This document shows positions 15,696-22,211 of a stretch of DNA of 41,156 nucleotides, piece after piece; the first letter of the stretch is position 1; each line of letters begins with the position of its first letter. Made by a program: the position numbers and the translations under genes. Below the pieces are notes generated by a model that ran no database searches, had not been told where the DNA came from, and was given only the letters and a program-made list of their open reading frames with translations. This DNA comes from DAORHV01 sp964448405 (lineage in GTDB: Bacteria; Patescibacteriota; Gracilibacteria; Peribacterales; Peribacteraceae), in contig CAYUVW010000014.1 of NCBI GenBank assembly GCA_964448405.1, positions 1-41,156 on the forward strand, read 5' to 3'.

Positions 15696-16325
15696 ATGCC
15701 AGCAAAACGCGTTGCAAAAAAGAAGGCACCGGCAATGAATAAAGGGCGCTCTACAAAGCCAAAAAAGTCGACTGTACCGCGCATTGAGTCATCCATGAAT
15801 GTCATGGAGATCATCGCGCTGCATCCCGGCGCAGCCGAGGTGATGTCCACGTACGGATTGCATTGCGTCGGATGCGCATTCAACACGCTCGATTCTTTAC
15901 GCGAAGGTGCATTGAGTCACGGACTCTCCGAACACGATGTGGAGTTGATCGTGAATGATTTGAACGACTTACTCACAAGCAGCGCCCCGCGCCCGTCCAC
16001 GCTGACCATTACGACTGCGGCAGCCCGTGCACTGGCAGCGGTGGCAGCCGACGAAGGGAAGACCGGCTACGGCCTGCGCGTGGATACCGACGAGCTGGGT
16101 GCGTTCTGTATGGAATTCGAGCAGAAGGCCAAGTCCGACGATCAGACATTCATCAACCGCGAAGTACCTGAACTCGTCTTCTTCGCTTCACCAAAAACAC
16201 TGTGGCGCATCGGTGGGTCAACGATTGACCACCGCGATGGGCGCTTTAAATTGGATCTGCCGCAATCTGCATGCGCTTGCGGAAAAGAAACATGTGGCTG
16301 CAGCGGGAGTTGCGCAAAAAATTGA
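15696..16325 (+). CDS. DUF1858 plus HesB/IscA-like fusion protein
   Basis: 209 residues. After a Lys-rich leader (residues 1-30), residues 34-90 form a DUF1858-type domain, with MNVMEIIALHPGAAEVM and GLHCVGCAF, a CxxC motif as in ScdA-type N-terminal regions. Residues 105-209 resemble HesB/IscA-type Fe-S carriers: LTITTAAARALAAV, GLRVDTDELGAFCMEFE, then a C-terminal cysteine cluster (C-x-C-x4-C-x-C-x3-C). The first canonical IscA Cys (CSGM position) is not in place; a Cys four residues on may replace it. The protein probably binds iron or an Fe-S cluster. No other Fe-S assembly gene is nearby. Start set by the TATACT box. Confidence 0.78.
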   Translation: MPAKRVAKKKAPAMNKGRSTKPKKSTVPRIESSMNVMEIIALHPGAAEVMSTYGLHCVGCAFNTLDSLREGALSHGLSEHDVELIVNDLNDLLTSSAPRPSTLTITTAAARALAAVAADEGKTGYGLRVDTDELGAFCMEFEQKAKSDDQTFINREVPELVFFASPKTLWRIGGSTIDHRDGRFKLDLPQSACACGKETCGCSGSCAKN

Positions 16326-16355
16326 CGAAAACGCATTCGATGTCACGATGACATC

Positions 16356-17003
16356 ATGAGTGTAGAACTCTCGTCACGACGCGTTGCGGACACCCTGGAA
16401 GGCATCCACCAGCCCGACGACCAATTGCAGTACGTCGCCCACATCATCAGCGTGTATGGCTTCATGACGTTCCGACAAATTCAGGAATTGATTGGCGAAA
16501 CAATCGGCGGCCAAGAGGCAGACTGCAACAGCATTCATGAATTCACGGGGCGACCGACGTCCAGCTGCAGAAAGCATTTCCGGAGCACTCGATGCAGCCA
16601 CCAACTGGAAACGAGCACCAACCATGTGACCGCCGGTGGTATTTACTACGCTGCAGTGGCTTTGCTCGATACGATCCCTAGCGTCGCCCTGGACACAAAT
16701 GGCACACCGGTGACCAGGCGACGGATCATCGCCAATACCGTGAAACTGTACGACCTGGATACACCCGCATACCGGGCGTACTTGCCGCACCGAAATCCAG
16801 ATGTTCCTTCGGCTCCCGGACCGGTATTGCAGCTCTATCCGACACTCAGTGCGGCCACGACCGTGGCGGAAGTCGGTGCCGCAATCAACCGGCTGAAGAG
16901 TCCGCATGGCACCGACATGGACCTGATAAAAGGCGCACTCGAAAAAGAATTCGCCATGCTGTTGGGGCCGCTGCTACAACAGGACACCATCCCGCTGCCG
17001 TAA
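16356..17003 (+). CDS. Unknown soluble protein, 215 aa
   Basis: Not recognised. Starts 30 nt after the Fe-S-type gene. The N-terminal part (VADTLEGIHQPDDQLQYVAH) is helical, the middle holds five Cys and His residues in a short span (SSCRKHF, RCSHQLE) that could be structural or metal-binding, and the C-terminal third is helical. No membrane helix. A strong promoter was not seen, so it may be co-transcribed with the preceding gene. The next gene starts 28 nt downstream with its own -10 box. Confidence 0.55.
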   Translation: MSVELSSRRVADTLEGIHQPDDQLQYVAHIISVYGFMTFRQIQELIGETIGGQEADCNSIHEFTGRPTSSCRKHFRSTRCSHQLETSTNHVTAGGIYYAAVALLDTIPSVALDTNGTPVTRRRIIANTVKLYDLDTPAYRAYLPHRNPDVPSAPGPVLQLYPTLSAATTVAEVGAAINRLKSPHGTDMDLIKGALEKEFAMLLGPLLQQDTIPLP

Positions 17004-17017
17004 CAGTCGGAATGGAG

Positions 17018-17023
17018 TACAAT
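17018..17023 (+). promoter_or_regulatory. -10 box TACAAT, leaderless start of rnhA-like gene
   Basis: Ends 7 nt before the ATG at 17031, deciding it over the ATG at 17022, which lies on the box. Confidence 0.7.
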
Positions 17024-17030
17024 GCGGTCC

Positions 17031-17606
17031 ATGATCAAGTTGCCAGCCGCACTCGAAAAAAAACTCGCCGTCTTGTTTCCGAAAGTGCGCGAACGCGAAC
17101 GCTTCGTCGCCGACCTCGTGAGCAAGGCGATCGATACGGCCATCGTGCCGGAAATCCAGCAGCCGCTGAACATCGGCGGCACGTTGGAATTATTCACCGA
17201 CGGCGGTTCGCGCGGTAATCCGGGTCAAGCTGCGGTGGGCTGCGTTCTCCTGGACCCGACGACCGGCGCGGTCTTGAAAGAGCACAGCGAGAGCATCGGC
17301 ATTCAGACCAACAACATCGCCGAGTACAAAGCGCTCATCGCCGGCATGCAGATGGCGCGGGAATTTCAGCCCAACCATTTGGTCTGTCACTTGGATTCCG
17401 AATTGGTAGTGAAGCAACTCAGCGGAGAGTACCGCGTGAAAATGGCGACGTTTCAACCACTGATCGATGAAATCCTGGAGCTGAAGTCTGAATTTCCGCA
17501 GGTCACATTCACGTACGTCCCGCGTCATCGCAACACGCGCGCCGACGCACTGGTCAATAAAGCATTGGATGCCAATCCCGTGTCTTCGACACAATTCCCC
17601 CTGTGA
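17031..17606 (+). CDS. rnhA: RNase HI family protein
   Basis: 191 residues. Residues 1-50 form a helical extension; the RNase H fold starts at about 52. The four acidic positions are visible: Asp57 in TDGGSRGNPG, Glu in NNIAEYKAL, Asp in CHLDSELVV and Asp in RHRNTRADALVN. It removes RNA from RNA-DNA hybrids. The pattern with NNIAEYKAL and VPRHRNTRAD is that of the short bacterial RNase HI group rather than the E. coli form with a basic protrusion. The VanW gene starts 5 nt after the stop, so the two are probably one transcript. Confidence 0.93.
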   Translation: MIKLPAALEKKLAVLFPKVRERERFVADLVSKAIDTAIVPEIQQPLNIGGTLELFTDGGSRGNPGQAAVGCVLLDPTTGAVLKEHSESIGIQTNNIAEYKALIAGMQMAREFQPNHLVCHLDSELVVKQLSGEYRVKMATFQPLIDEILELKSEFPQVTFTYVPRHRNTRADALVNKALDANPVSSTQFPL

Positions 17607-17611
17607 CACGC

Positions 17612-18952
17612 ATGAAGACAGTATTGGCAAACATCGCATCGGGAATGCTGCAGAATCGTGGGCTGCGCAGTCTGCTTTTCATGATGATTGTCGCGACTTC
17701 GGTACTGCTTGCACCCTCGCCGGCATCGGCGGCCCCGAACGCGCTGCTGTTTACCTACGATCACCACCTCTTCACGATCTATCCCAAGGCACATCCGGAT
17801 TGGCGCCAGCCGCAGAAAGAGTGGTACTTCGAAGGGATCCCCGCCACTCCTCCCGCCCGCTTGCTGACATGCGGAACGTCGCCGATCAGTGCGCCGGGGT
17901 GGACCTACCAAGAAGTAAACGACTGGAACCTGGATGCAATCGCCCGCACGCTGGAAAAAGAAATCGGCGCCAAATTCAATCGAGAACCGGGCAACGTGCG
18001 GATCACACGCAATGCTTCGGGATCGGTGGTATTCGAGGGACAAGGCCTGCCTGGTCGACACATTGACCTTGCTCGGGCGGCGGCGCTGACGCGCGAGGCA
18101 CTGAACAAGGACATTGTGACCGTGGTCCTGCCAATCACGGAAACGCAACCGGTCGTCGTCGTTGACGATGAAGAATTGCGAGCGCAGGGAATTATGGAAG
18201 TGGTCACCGTCGGTGAATCGGTCTTCAGCGGCTCGCCGAAAAATCGGCGTCATAACATCGCCGTGGGCGTCGGCAAATTCAACGGGCATCTTATTCCCCA
18301 GGGCAGCGTATTCTCGTTCAACGAGGTTCTGGGGCCGGTAACCGCCGCAACCGGCTACCTGAAAGAACTGGTGATTCAAGGCGACCAAACCATTCCGGAT
18401 TTCGGCGGCGGCTTGTGCCAAGTAAGTTCCACCGCCTACCGCGGACCCTGGGAATACGGCATGCCCATTGTGCAACGCAAAAACCACAGTTATGCAGTGA
18501 CGTACTACAGCCCGCAAGGAACCGACGCGACGATTTATCCGCCGAACGTGGACATGAAATTTCTGAACAACACGCCTGGAGCCCTACTCATGCAAACGTT
18601 TACGGATGAGCACGACCGCGCGTTCTTCATTTACTACGGCACGCACGATGATCGAAAAAGCGAAGTCTTCGGTCCGTTCATTTCCAATCGGGTAGCCGCC
18701 TCACGCGAAGAGAAAATCCAGTACTCAGCCGAGTTGGCGCCAGGCGAGCGAAAAAAAGTCGGCGAACGTCACGACGGCCTGGATGCCATGTGGTATCGCA
18801 GCGTGCAAATGCCGGGCAGCGGCAGCGTTCTGGAAAGCTACTTCTCGCACTACGAAGCGCGTCAGTTGTTCTACTTGATCGGCACGCCTGCCGATGCAAA
18901 CACGACCAGCGGCGACTTGAGTGACGAACCCAGCTGGCTGCCTAACAGATAA
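17612..18952 (+). CDS. VanW family secreted/anchored protein
   Basis: 446 residues. A signal sequence (about residues 18-45, ending PSPASA-AP) leads to an exported protein. Residues about 90-200 look like a PG_binding_4 type domain and about 210-340 the VanW domain, with NIAVGVGKFNGHLIPQGSVFS and the diagnostic FGGGLCQVSST motif. VanW proteins are linked to cell-wall functions, but the activity is not established. A GTG at 17603, overlapping the rnhA stop, is an alternative start. The 3' end overlaps the convergent recO gene by 82 bp, unusual for two well-conserved proteins. Confidence 0.9.
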   Translation: MKTVLANIASGMLQNRGLRSLLFMMIVATSVLLAPSPASAAPNALLFTYDHHLFTIYPKAHPDWRQPQKEWYFEGIPATPPARLLTCGTSPISAPGWTYQEVNDWNLDAIARTLEKEIGAKFNREPGNVRITRNASGSVVFEGQGLPGRHIDLARAAALTREALNKDIVTVVLPITETQPVVVVDDEELRAQGIMEVVTVGESVFSGSPKNRRHNIAVGVGKFNGHLIPQGSVFSFNEVLGPVTAATGYLKELVIQGDQTIPDFGGGLCQVSSTAYRGPWEYGMPIVQRKNHSYAVTYYSPQGTDATIYPPNVDMKFLNNTPGALLMQTFTDEHDRAFFIYYGTHDDRKSEVFGPFISNRVAASREEKIQYSAELAPGERKKVGERHDGLDAMWYRSVQMPGSGSVLESYFSHYEARQLFYLIGTPADANTTSGDLSDEPSWLPNR

Positions 18953-19557
18953 CGCGTGAAACGCTCCAATTCGGGCAATAGCGCATTGTCGCAGACCGGC
19001 GCACTGGCAAGTTCGGAGTGGGGCACGGTGCGTAAAAAATCGCGCAGACCAGCGGAGAGCCCTTTGCGAAACGTCATGTCCATTGGCAAGGCGGCGGCGT
19101 CTTCGGCATCGGGGAAGGAGCCCAAGCGTGCCAGCAGCTTGAGTGTGAACAGCGGCAGCAACGAGGGAGTGTGGTCCGTGCTGCAGCGCGACAGAAAATC
19201 ACGCGTGAGGTCGTAGACCGATTCGACCGGCTCGCCTTCTTGGATAAGGTTCATGACGATTTCCATGCCCTGCTCGGCACACGAGAACGCATGCATGCAT
19301 GTGGCGCATTCGCTGTACGGATCGATGCACGATGCCTGCGTGATGGTGAATGCGCCGGTGCGTCCGGATGTGTATTCCACACTGATACGCCGCAACGGTA
19401 ACAGCGCCGCTCCCCGCTTGCTGATGGTGCGACGAACGCCGGCCGCACGCGCGGCGATGCGGCCTGACTTGCGAGTGAGCAATAAGCAAAAACGATCGGC
19501 TTCACCGACGTTATAAGTCTTCAGCACGATGGCTTCGTCCGCGAATATTCTGCTCAC
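18871..19557 (-). CDS. recO: DNA repair protein RecO
   Basis: 228 residues. The N-terminal OB fold includes DEAIVLKTYNVGEADRF and the basic segment RKSGRIAARAAGVRRTISKRG, typical of RecO. A Cys-containing region with C-x4-(S)-x-C-x2-C spacing in CIDPYSECATC-HAFSC matches the zinc motif of the C-terminal domain. RecO loads RecA on SSB-coated DNA with RecR. A GTG start is chosen because TATACT ends 8 nt upstream; an upstream ATG at 19581 lies before this box. The end overlaps the VanW gene. Confidence 0.92.
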   Translation of the reverse strand: MSRIFADEAIVLKTYNVGEADRFCLLLTRKSGRIAARAAGVRRTISKRGAALLPLRRISVEYTSGRTGAFTITQASCIDPYSECATCMHAFSCAEQGMEIVMNLIQEGEPVESVYDLTRDFLSRCSTDHTPSLLPLFTLKLLARLGSFPDAEDAAALPMDMTFRKGLSAGLRDFLRTVPHSELASAPVCDNALLPELERFTRYLLGSQLGSSLKSPLVVFASAGVPIK

Positions 19558-19565
19558 GGTACGAG

Positions 19566-19571
19566 AGTATA
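19566..19571 (-). promoter_or_regulatory. Extended -10 box (TGG-TATACT), leaderless start of recO
   Basis: Ends 8 nt before the GTG at 19557. It lies 17 bp downstream of the arm of the three-stem structure at 19588. Confidence 0.7.
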
Positions 19572-19587
19572 CCATCATCATTTCCTA

Positions 19588-19651
19588 GAACTCCCGCAGC
19601 GGCGACCTCGGATCGCCGGTCGGGACACGATGTCCCGGTTGCGTGGAGTTC
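19588..19651 (-). repeat. Three-way-junction structure between ftsX and recO
   Basis: An outer stem pairs 19588-19598 with 19640-19651 (11 bp, one bulged T). Inside are two hairpins: 19600-19605 with 19613-19618 (6 bp, 7-nt loop) and 19621-19627 with 19631-19637 (7 bp, 3-nt loop). All stems are perfect apart from the bulge. The outer arm includes two bases of the ftsX stop codon, and no T-run follows. The form suggests a structured 3' end, a processing site or a small RNA domain. Confidence 0.6.
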
Positions 19652-20618
19652 ACACATTCCCCAGCAACGACCCCTGTACCCGCGTCCACAAGACGAACAA
19701 CGTTCCAACGACCGCCAGCAACGGAATCAGCAGGAATTCACCGAGCAATGTAAGCGGCAGCCACTGCAAGAGTGCGGCAACAATGCCTTGGCCCCATGCG
19801 GCAAATGCTCCGCCGGCAGCCAACGCCGGAACGATCATGGGCGCTACGGCGATACAGGCAGCCGCAAAGATCATGGAGAAAACCAATGCCACACCAAGAA
19901 GCAGGGTGATTTCGACTGCGAACGGCAGAATGGTAAACAGTGGCGGCGCACCGACCAATTGCTCAACGAAAATTTCATCACGACGCAGCATGGCCCGTCG
20001 TCGTACCAGCTCGATGATGATAAAGAGCAATACGACGAGGAAGAGCGCTACCACCAACGACAAAAAGACGCGGGCGGAAGAAACGACTTGCACAAGTTGA
20101 TGCAGCCGCTGTTCTTGATCGGTGGTCTGCGACAGGAATTTCGGATCGACGGTCTGGGCAAACACGGGTTGCTGGAGGAACACGATGAATCTGCCGTAGT
20201 CCGCAATGCTCTTCAGGCGAACGCCGAGCGTTTCCGGGAACGGATTGGTAATGCCGAATTTCTCCAAGAATGCGATCAGCTGAGGGTCTCGCTCTTGTTG
20301 CCGCTGGTACGCCTGCTCACGCGTGACGTACACCACGTCCTCGACATACGGCAGTGCACGGACATTTTGCACCAAGTCCTGAATGCGGTCATCCGATGCA
20401 CTGTCCAAAATCTCCAGGCGTAGATCGGTCTGTTCCCGCAGGAACTGCACGCCTACGTGAGCAGAAAATACGAGCAGCAACAGCACCTGGCCGAGGAGGA
20501 GGACGCCGAACAGGGAGCCGACTGAACCGGCCCATCCGTCTTCGCGCACCACGTTCTTCAATCCCCGGAGGCAGCCACGTTTCACGAGCAGCGGAATCGT
20601 CGGCATTCGGGAAAACAT
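19650..20618 (-). CDS. ftsX: FtsX-like ABC permease subunit
   Basis: 322 residues with the FtsX layout: one N-terminal helix (about 28-52), an extracytoplasmic domain (about 60-165, with LPYVEDVVYVTREQA and NPFPETLGVRL) and three C-terminal helices. FtsX works with the ATPase FtsE to control peptidoglycan hydrolases at the division site. The ATPase FtsE is not in the window. The ATG at 20618 has TATGCT ending 7 nt upstream. The stop codon falls in the outer stem of a strong three-stem structure. Confidence 0.9.
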   Translation of the reverse strand: MFSRMPTIPLLVKRGCLRGLKNVVREDGWAGSVGSLFGVLLLGQVLLLLVFSAHVGVQFLREQTDLRLEILDSASDDRIQDLVQNVRALPYVEDVVYVTREQAYQRQQERDPQLIAFLEKFGITNPFPETLGVRLKSIADYGRFIVFLQQPVFAQTVDPKFLSQTTDQEQRLHQLVQVVSSARVFLSLVVALFLVVLLFIIIELVRRRAMLRRDEIFVEQLVGAPPLFTILPFAVEITLLLGVALVFSMIFAAACIAVAPMIVPALAAGGAFAAWGQGIVAALLQWLPLTLLGEFLLIPLLAVVGTLFVLWTRVQGSLLGNV

Positions 20619-20625
20619 GGTTCAC

Positions 20626-20631
20626 AGCATA
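20626..20631 (-). promoter_or_regulatory. -10 box TATGCT, leaderless start of ftsX
   Basis: Ends 7 nt before the ATG at 20618. Confidence 0.6.
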
Positions 20632-20650
20632 GCGCACCGCTATCGGACAA

Positions 20651-21082
20651 TCACTTGCCGGACTGCTGCGGCGTGACGAAATCGGTGTGATCGTAAAATT
20701 GATCATCCGGCTGATGCCGGTGTCCGGATGGGTGCTTAATGGCGCAGCTGTATGCTTCGGTAATGCCGGCCACGGCACACACCCACGCCAGCACGCCGTT
20801 GGCATAGTCGCAGTATGCGCAGTTGATGCGCTGCCCCCACGTCAATCCTTGCAGATTCCCTCGATCGAGGATGACATACGACTCACGCGGAACCTTCGGC
20901 AAACCATAGGTATAAAAATAGATCGCCTGATACATCTGCGTCCAAAGGTCGAGCATGACCAATGGAATAACCATGGAATAGATTGCAATGCTCGCAACGA
21001 TGAACAAGACGAAGTGCTGGTCATCCACGCGCAAATCGCGACGGGGAACCAAAGAGCTCAGAATGAGTGGTTGTTGCGACAT
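20651..21082 (-). CDS. Two-helix membrane protein with conserved-looking Cys motif
   Basis: 143 residues. Helix 1 is at about 28-52 (FIVASIAIYSMVIPLVMLDL); a second hydrophobic stretch follows the Cys motif. The motif INCAYCDYANGVLAWVC, then TEAYSCAIKH, gives C-x2-C and C-x3-H pairs about 30 residues apart, the spacing of a small metal site or disulfide pair. Not recognised with certainty; I have an unverified impression that similar proteins recur in Patescibacteria. TACCCT (21095-21100) ends 12 nt before the ATG at 21082; an ATG at 21091 is possible but only 3 nt from the box. Confidence 0.68.
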   Translation of the reverse strand: MSQQPLILSSLVPRRDLRVDDQHFVLFIVASIAIYSMVIPLVMLDLWTQMYQAIYFYTYGLPKVPRESYVILDRGNLQGLTWGQRINCAYCDYANGVLAWVCAVAGITEAYSCAIKHPSGHRHQPDDQFYDHTDFVTPQQSGK

Positions 21083-21094
21083 GAGCGGCATCCT

Positions 21095-21100
21095 AGGGTA
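21095..21100 (-). promoter_or_regulatory. -10 box TACCCT
   Basis: Ends 12 nt before the ATG at 21082. Confidence 0.4.
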
Positions 21101-21131
21101 TGCCCCAGGGCAACGACAGTGCATCTCGCGC

Positions 21132-21749
21132 TCAGACCGGCTTCGTATCGCCGGGGATAGATGTGGCGTGCTGCTCAATACGTGCGACCATCTGCAAGCA
21201 ATCGAGGGCGCGGGTGTTGCCGGGGTCCACGTCCAGTGCGCGCTGAAACAGCGCCTTGGCTTTTACGAAGTTGTTCAAGCGCAGGTACACCACGCCCAAA
21301 TCGCACAGCGTCAACGGGTTGGTGGCATCCAAATTCAAGGCTCGCTCCAATGTGACGACGCCGTCGACATTGTCTCCCGAGCTGAATAACGCCCAACCCA
21401 AGCAGCGCAGGATTTCGGGGTTGTTGTGCTTCAGGCCGTTAGCCGTGCGCAGCATGCGCACAGATTCTTCCCATTGTTCTTTGTGCGATGCCACAAACCC
21501 CAAGATGTAGTATCCGGTGAAGCTTTCTGCATCCACCGCAATCGCACTCTTGGCTGCATTCTCGGCACGGTCATAGTGTTCTAGGCTCAGTTCGTTATCG
21601 GCGATTTCCTCCAAAGCCTCCACGTTGTTGGGATCGGTAATCAGCACCTGCTCCAATACGGCAATTGCCTCGGCATATTTGCCTTCGAGCTTCAGGTCTT
21701 CCGCGTGACGAAGCAGTTCGGTAGAGCCGTCATGCTGTGGTGCAGCCAT
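21132..21749 (-). CDS. Tetratricopeptide repeat (TPR) protein
   Basis: 205 residues made of about five TPR units of 34 residues. Typical units are EGKYAEAIAVLEQVLITDPNN, LEHYDRAENAAKSAIAVDAES, EQWEESVRMLRTANGLKHNN, GDNVDGVVTLERALNLDATN and NNFVKAKALFQRALDVDPGN. No signal peptide, so cytoplasmic. TPR scaffolds mediate protein interactions; no partner is indicated. The ATG has TACACT, with extended TGC, ending 6 nt upstream. Confidence 0.88.
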   Translation of the reverse strand: MAAPQHDGSTELLRHAEDLKLEGKYAEAIAVLEQVLITDPNNVEALEEIADNELSLEHYDRAENAAKSAIAVDAESFTGYYILGFVASHKEQWEESVRMLRTANGLKHNNPEILRCLGWALFSSGDNVDGVVTLERALNLDATNPLTLCDLGVVYLRLNNFVKAKALFQRALDVDPGNTRALDCLQMVARIEQHATSIPGDTKPV

Positions 21750-21755
21750 GGCTAC

Positions 21756-21761
21756 AGTGTA
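21756..21761 (-). promoter_or_regulatory. Extended -10 box (TGC-TACACT), leaderless TPR gene
   Basis: Ends 6 nt before the ATG at 21749. Confidence 0.65.
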
Positions 21762-21785
21762 GCACGAACGACCTCTGCATCAGGC

Positions 21786-22112
21786 TTATCCTGCAATGAA
21801 GAACACCACCGTGCTCAAGATCAACCAGGAGCTTAAAATAATGGCGTAGCCGATAAGAGCTGCCTTCATAAGCTTCTTGCCGTTGTCCAAATATTGCCCG
21901 CCCCCCGAACCGACCATCATGAATGCACCAACAAGAAAAATAGTCGTTGTCACTCCTCCGCCCCAAAAGAGCAGCACGTTCACAATGCCGGATACAATAC
22001 CTTCGACATCGGTGACGACACCCGTATGCACTCCCAGCTGGGAAGCCGGAACATATGCCAGAGCGGTCTGCGGCAATAAAACGAGTGCGAGGAGAAGTTT
22101 TCGTAGAGACAT
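21786..22112 (-). CDS. VirB2/TrbC-like type IV secretion pilin
   Basis: 108 residues. A signal peptide (residues 1-19, LLLALVLLPQTALA) leads to a mature protein with two hydrophobic helices separated by a short, basic, Gly-rich loop (VGSGGGQYLDNGKKLMKAAL). This size and layout match the T4SS_pilin/TrbC-VirB2 type. No other type IV secretion gene is in this window, so it may work with genes elsewhere or serve another role. The TATAAT box with TGG ends 6 nt before the ATG, one of the best consensus boxes here, which suggests high expression. Confidence 0.75.
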   Translation of the reverse strand: MSLRKLLLALVLLPQTALAYVPASQLGVHTGVVTDVEGIVSGIVNVLLFWGGGVTTTIFLVGAFMMVGSGGGQYLDNGKKLMKAALIGYAIILSSWLILSTVVFFIAG

Positions 22113-22118
22113 CGGACC

Positions 22119-22124
22119 ATTATA
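22119..22124 (-). promoter_or_regulatory. Extended consensus -10 box (TGG-TATAAT), leaderless pilin gene
   Basis: Ends 6 nt before the ATG at 22112; full consensus. Confidence 0.75.
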
Positions 22125-22197
22125 CCATAGTTTGCACTTTGGCTGAAGTCCGAACTGGGCTTGTGGCCATAGGGTTGCGCTTGGCATGGCCCCTGAC

Positions 22198-22203
22198 TAG
22201 ACT
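22198..22203 (+). promoter_or_regulatory. -10 box TAGACT, leaderless PBP gene
   Basis: Ends 8 nt before the ATG at 22212. The alternative TTG at 22203 overlaps it. Confidence 0.55.
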
Positions 22204-22211
22204 TGGCATCT

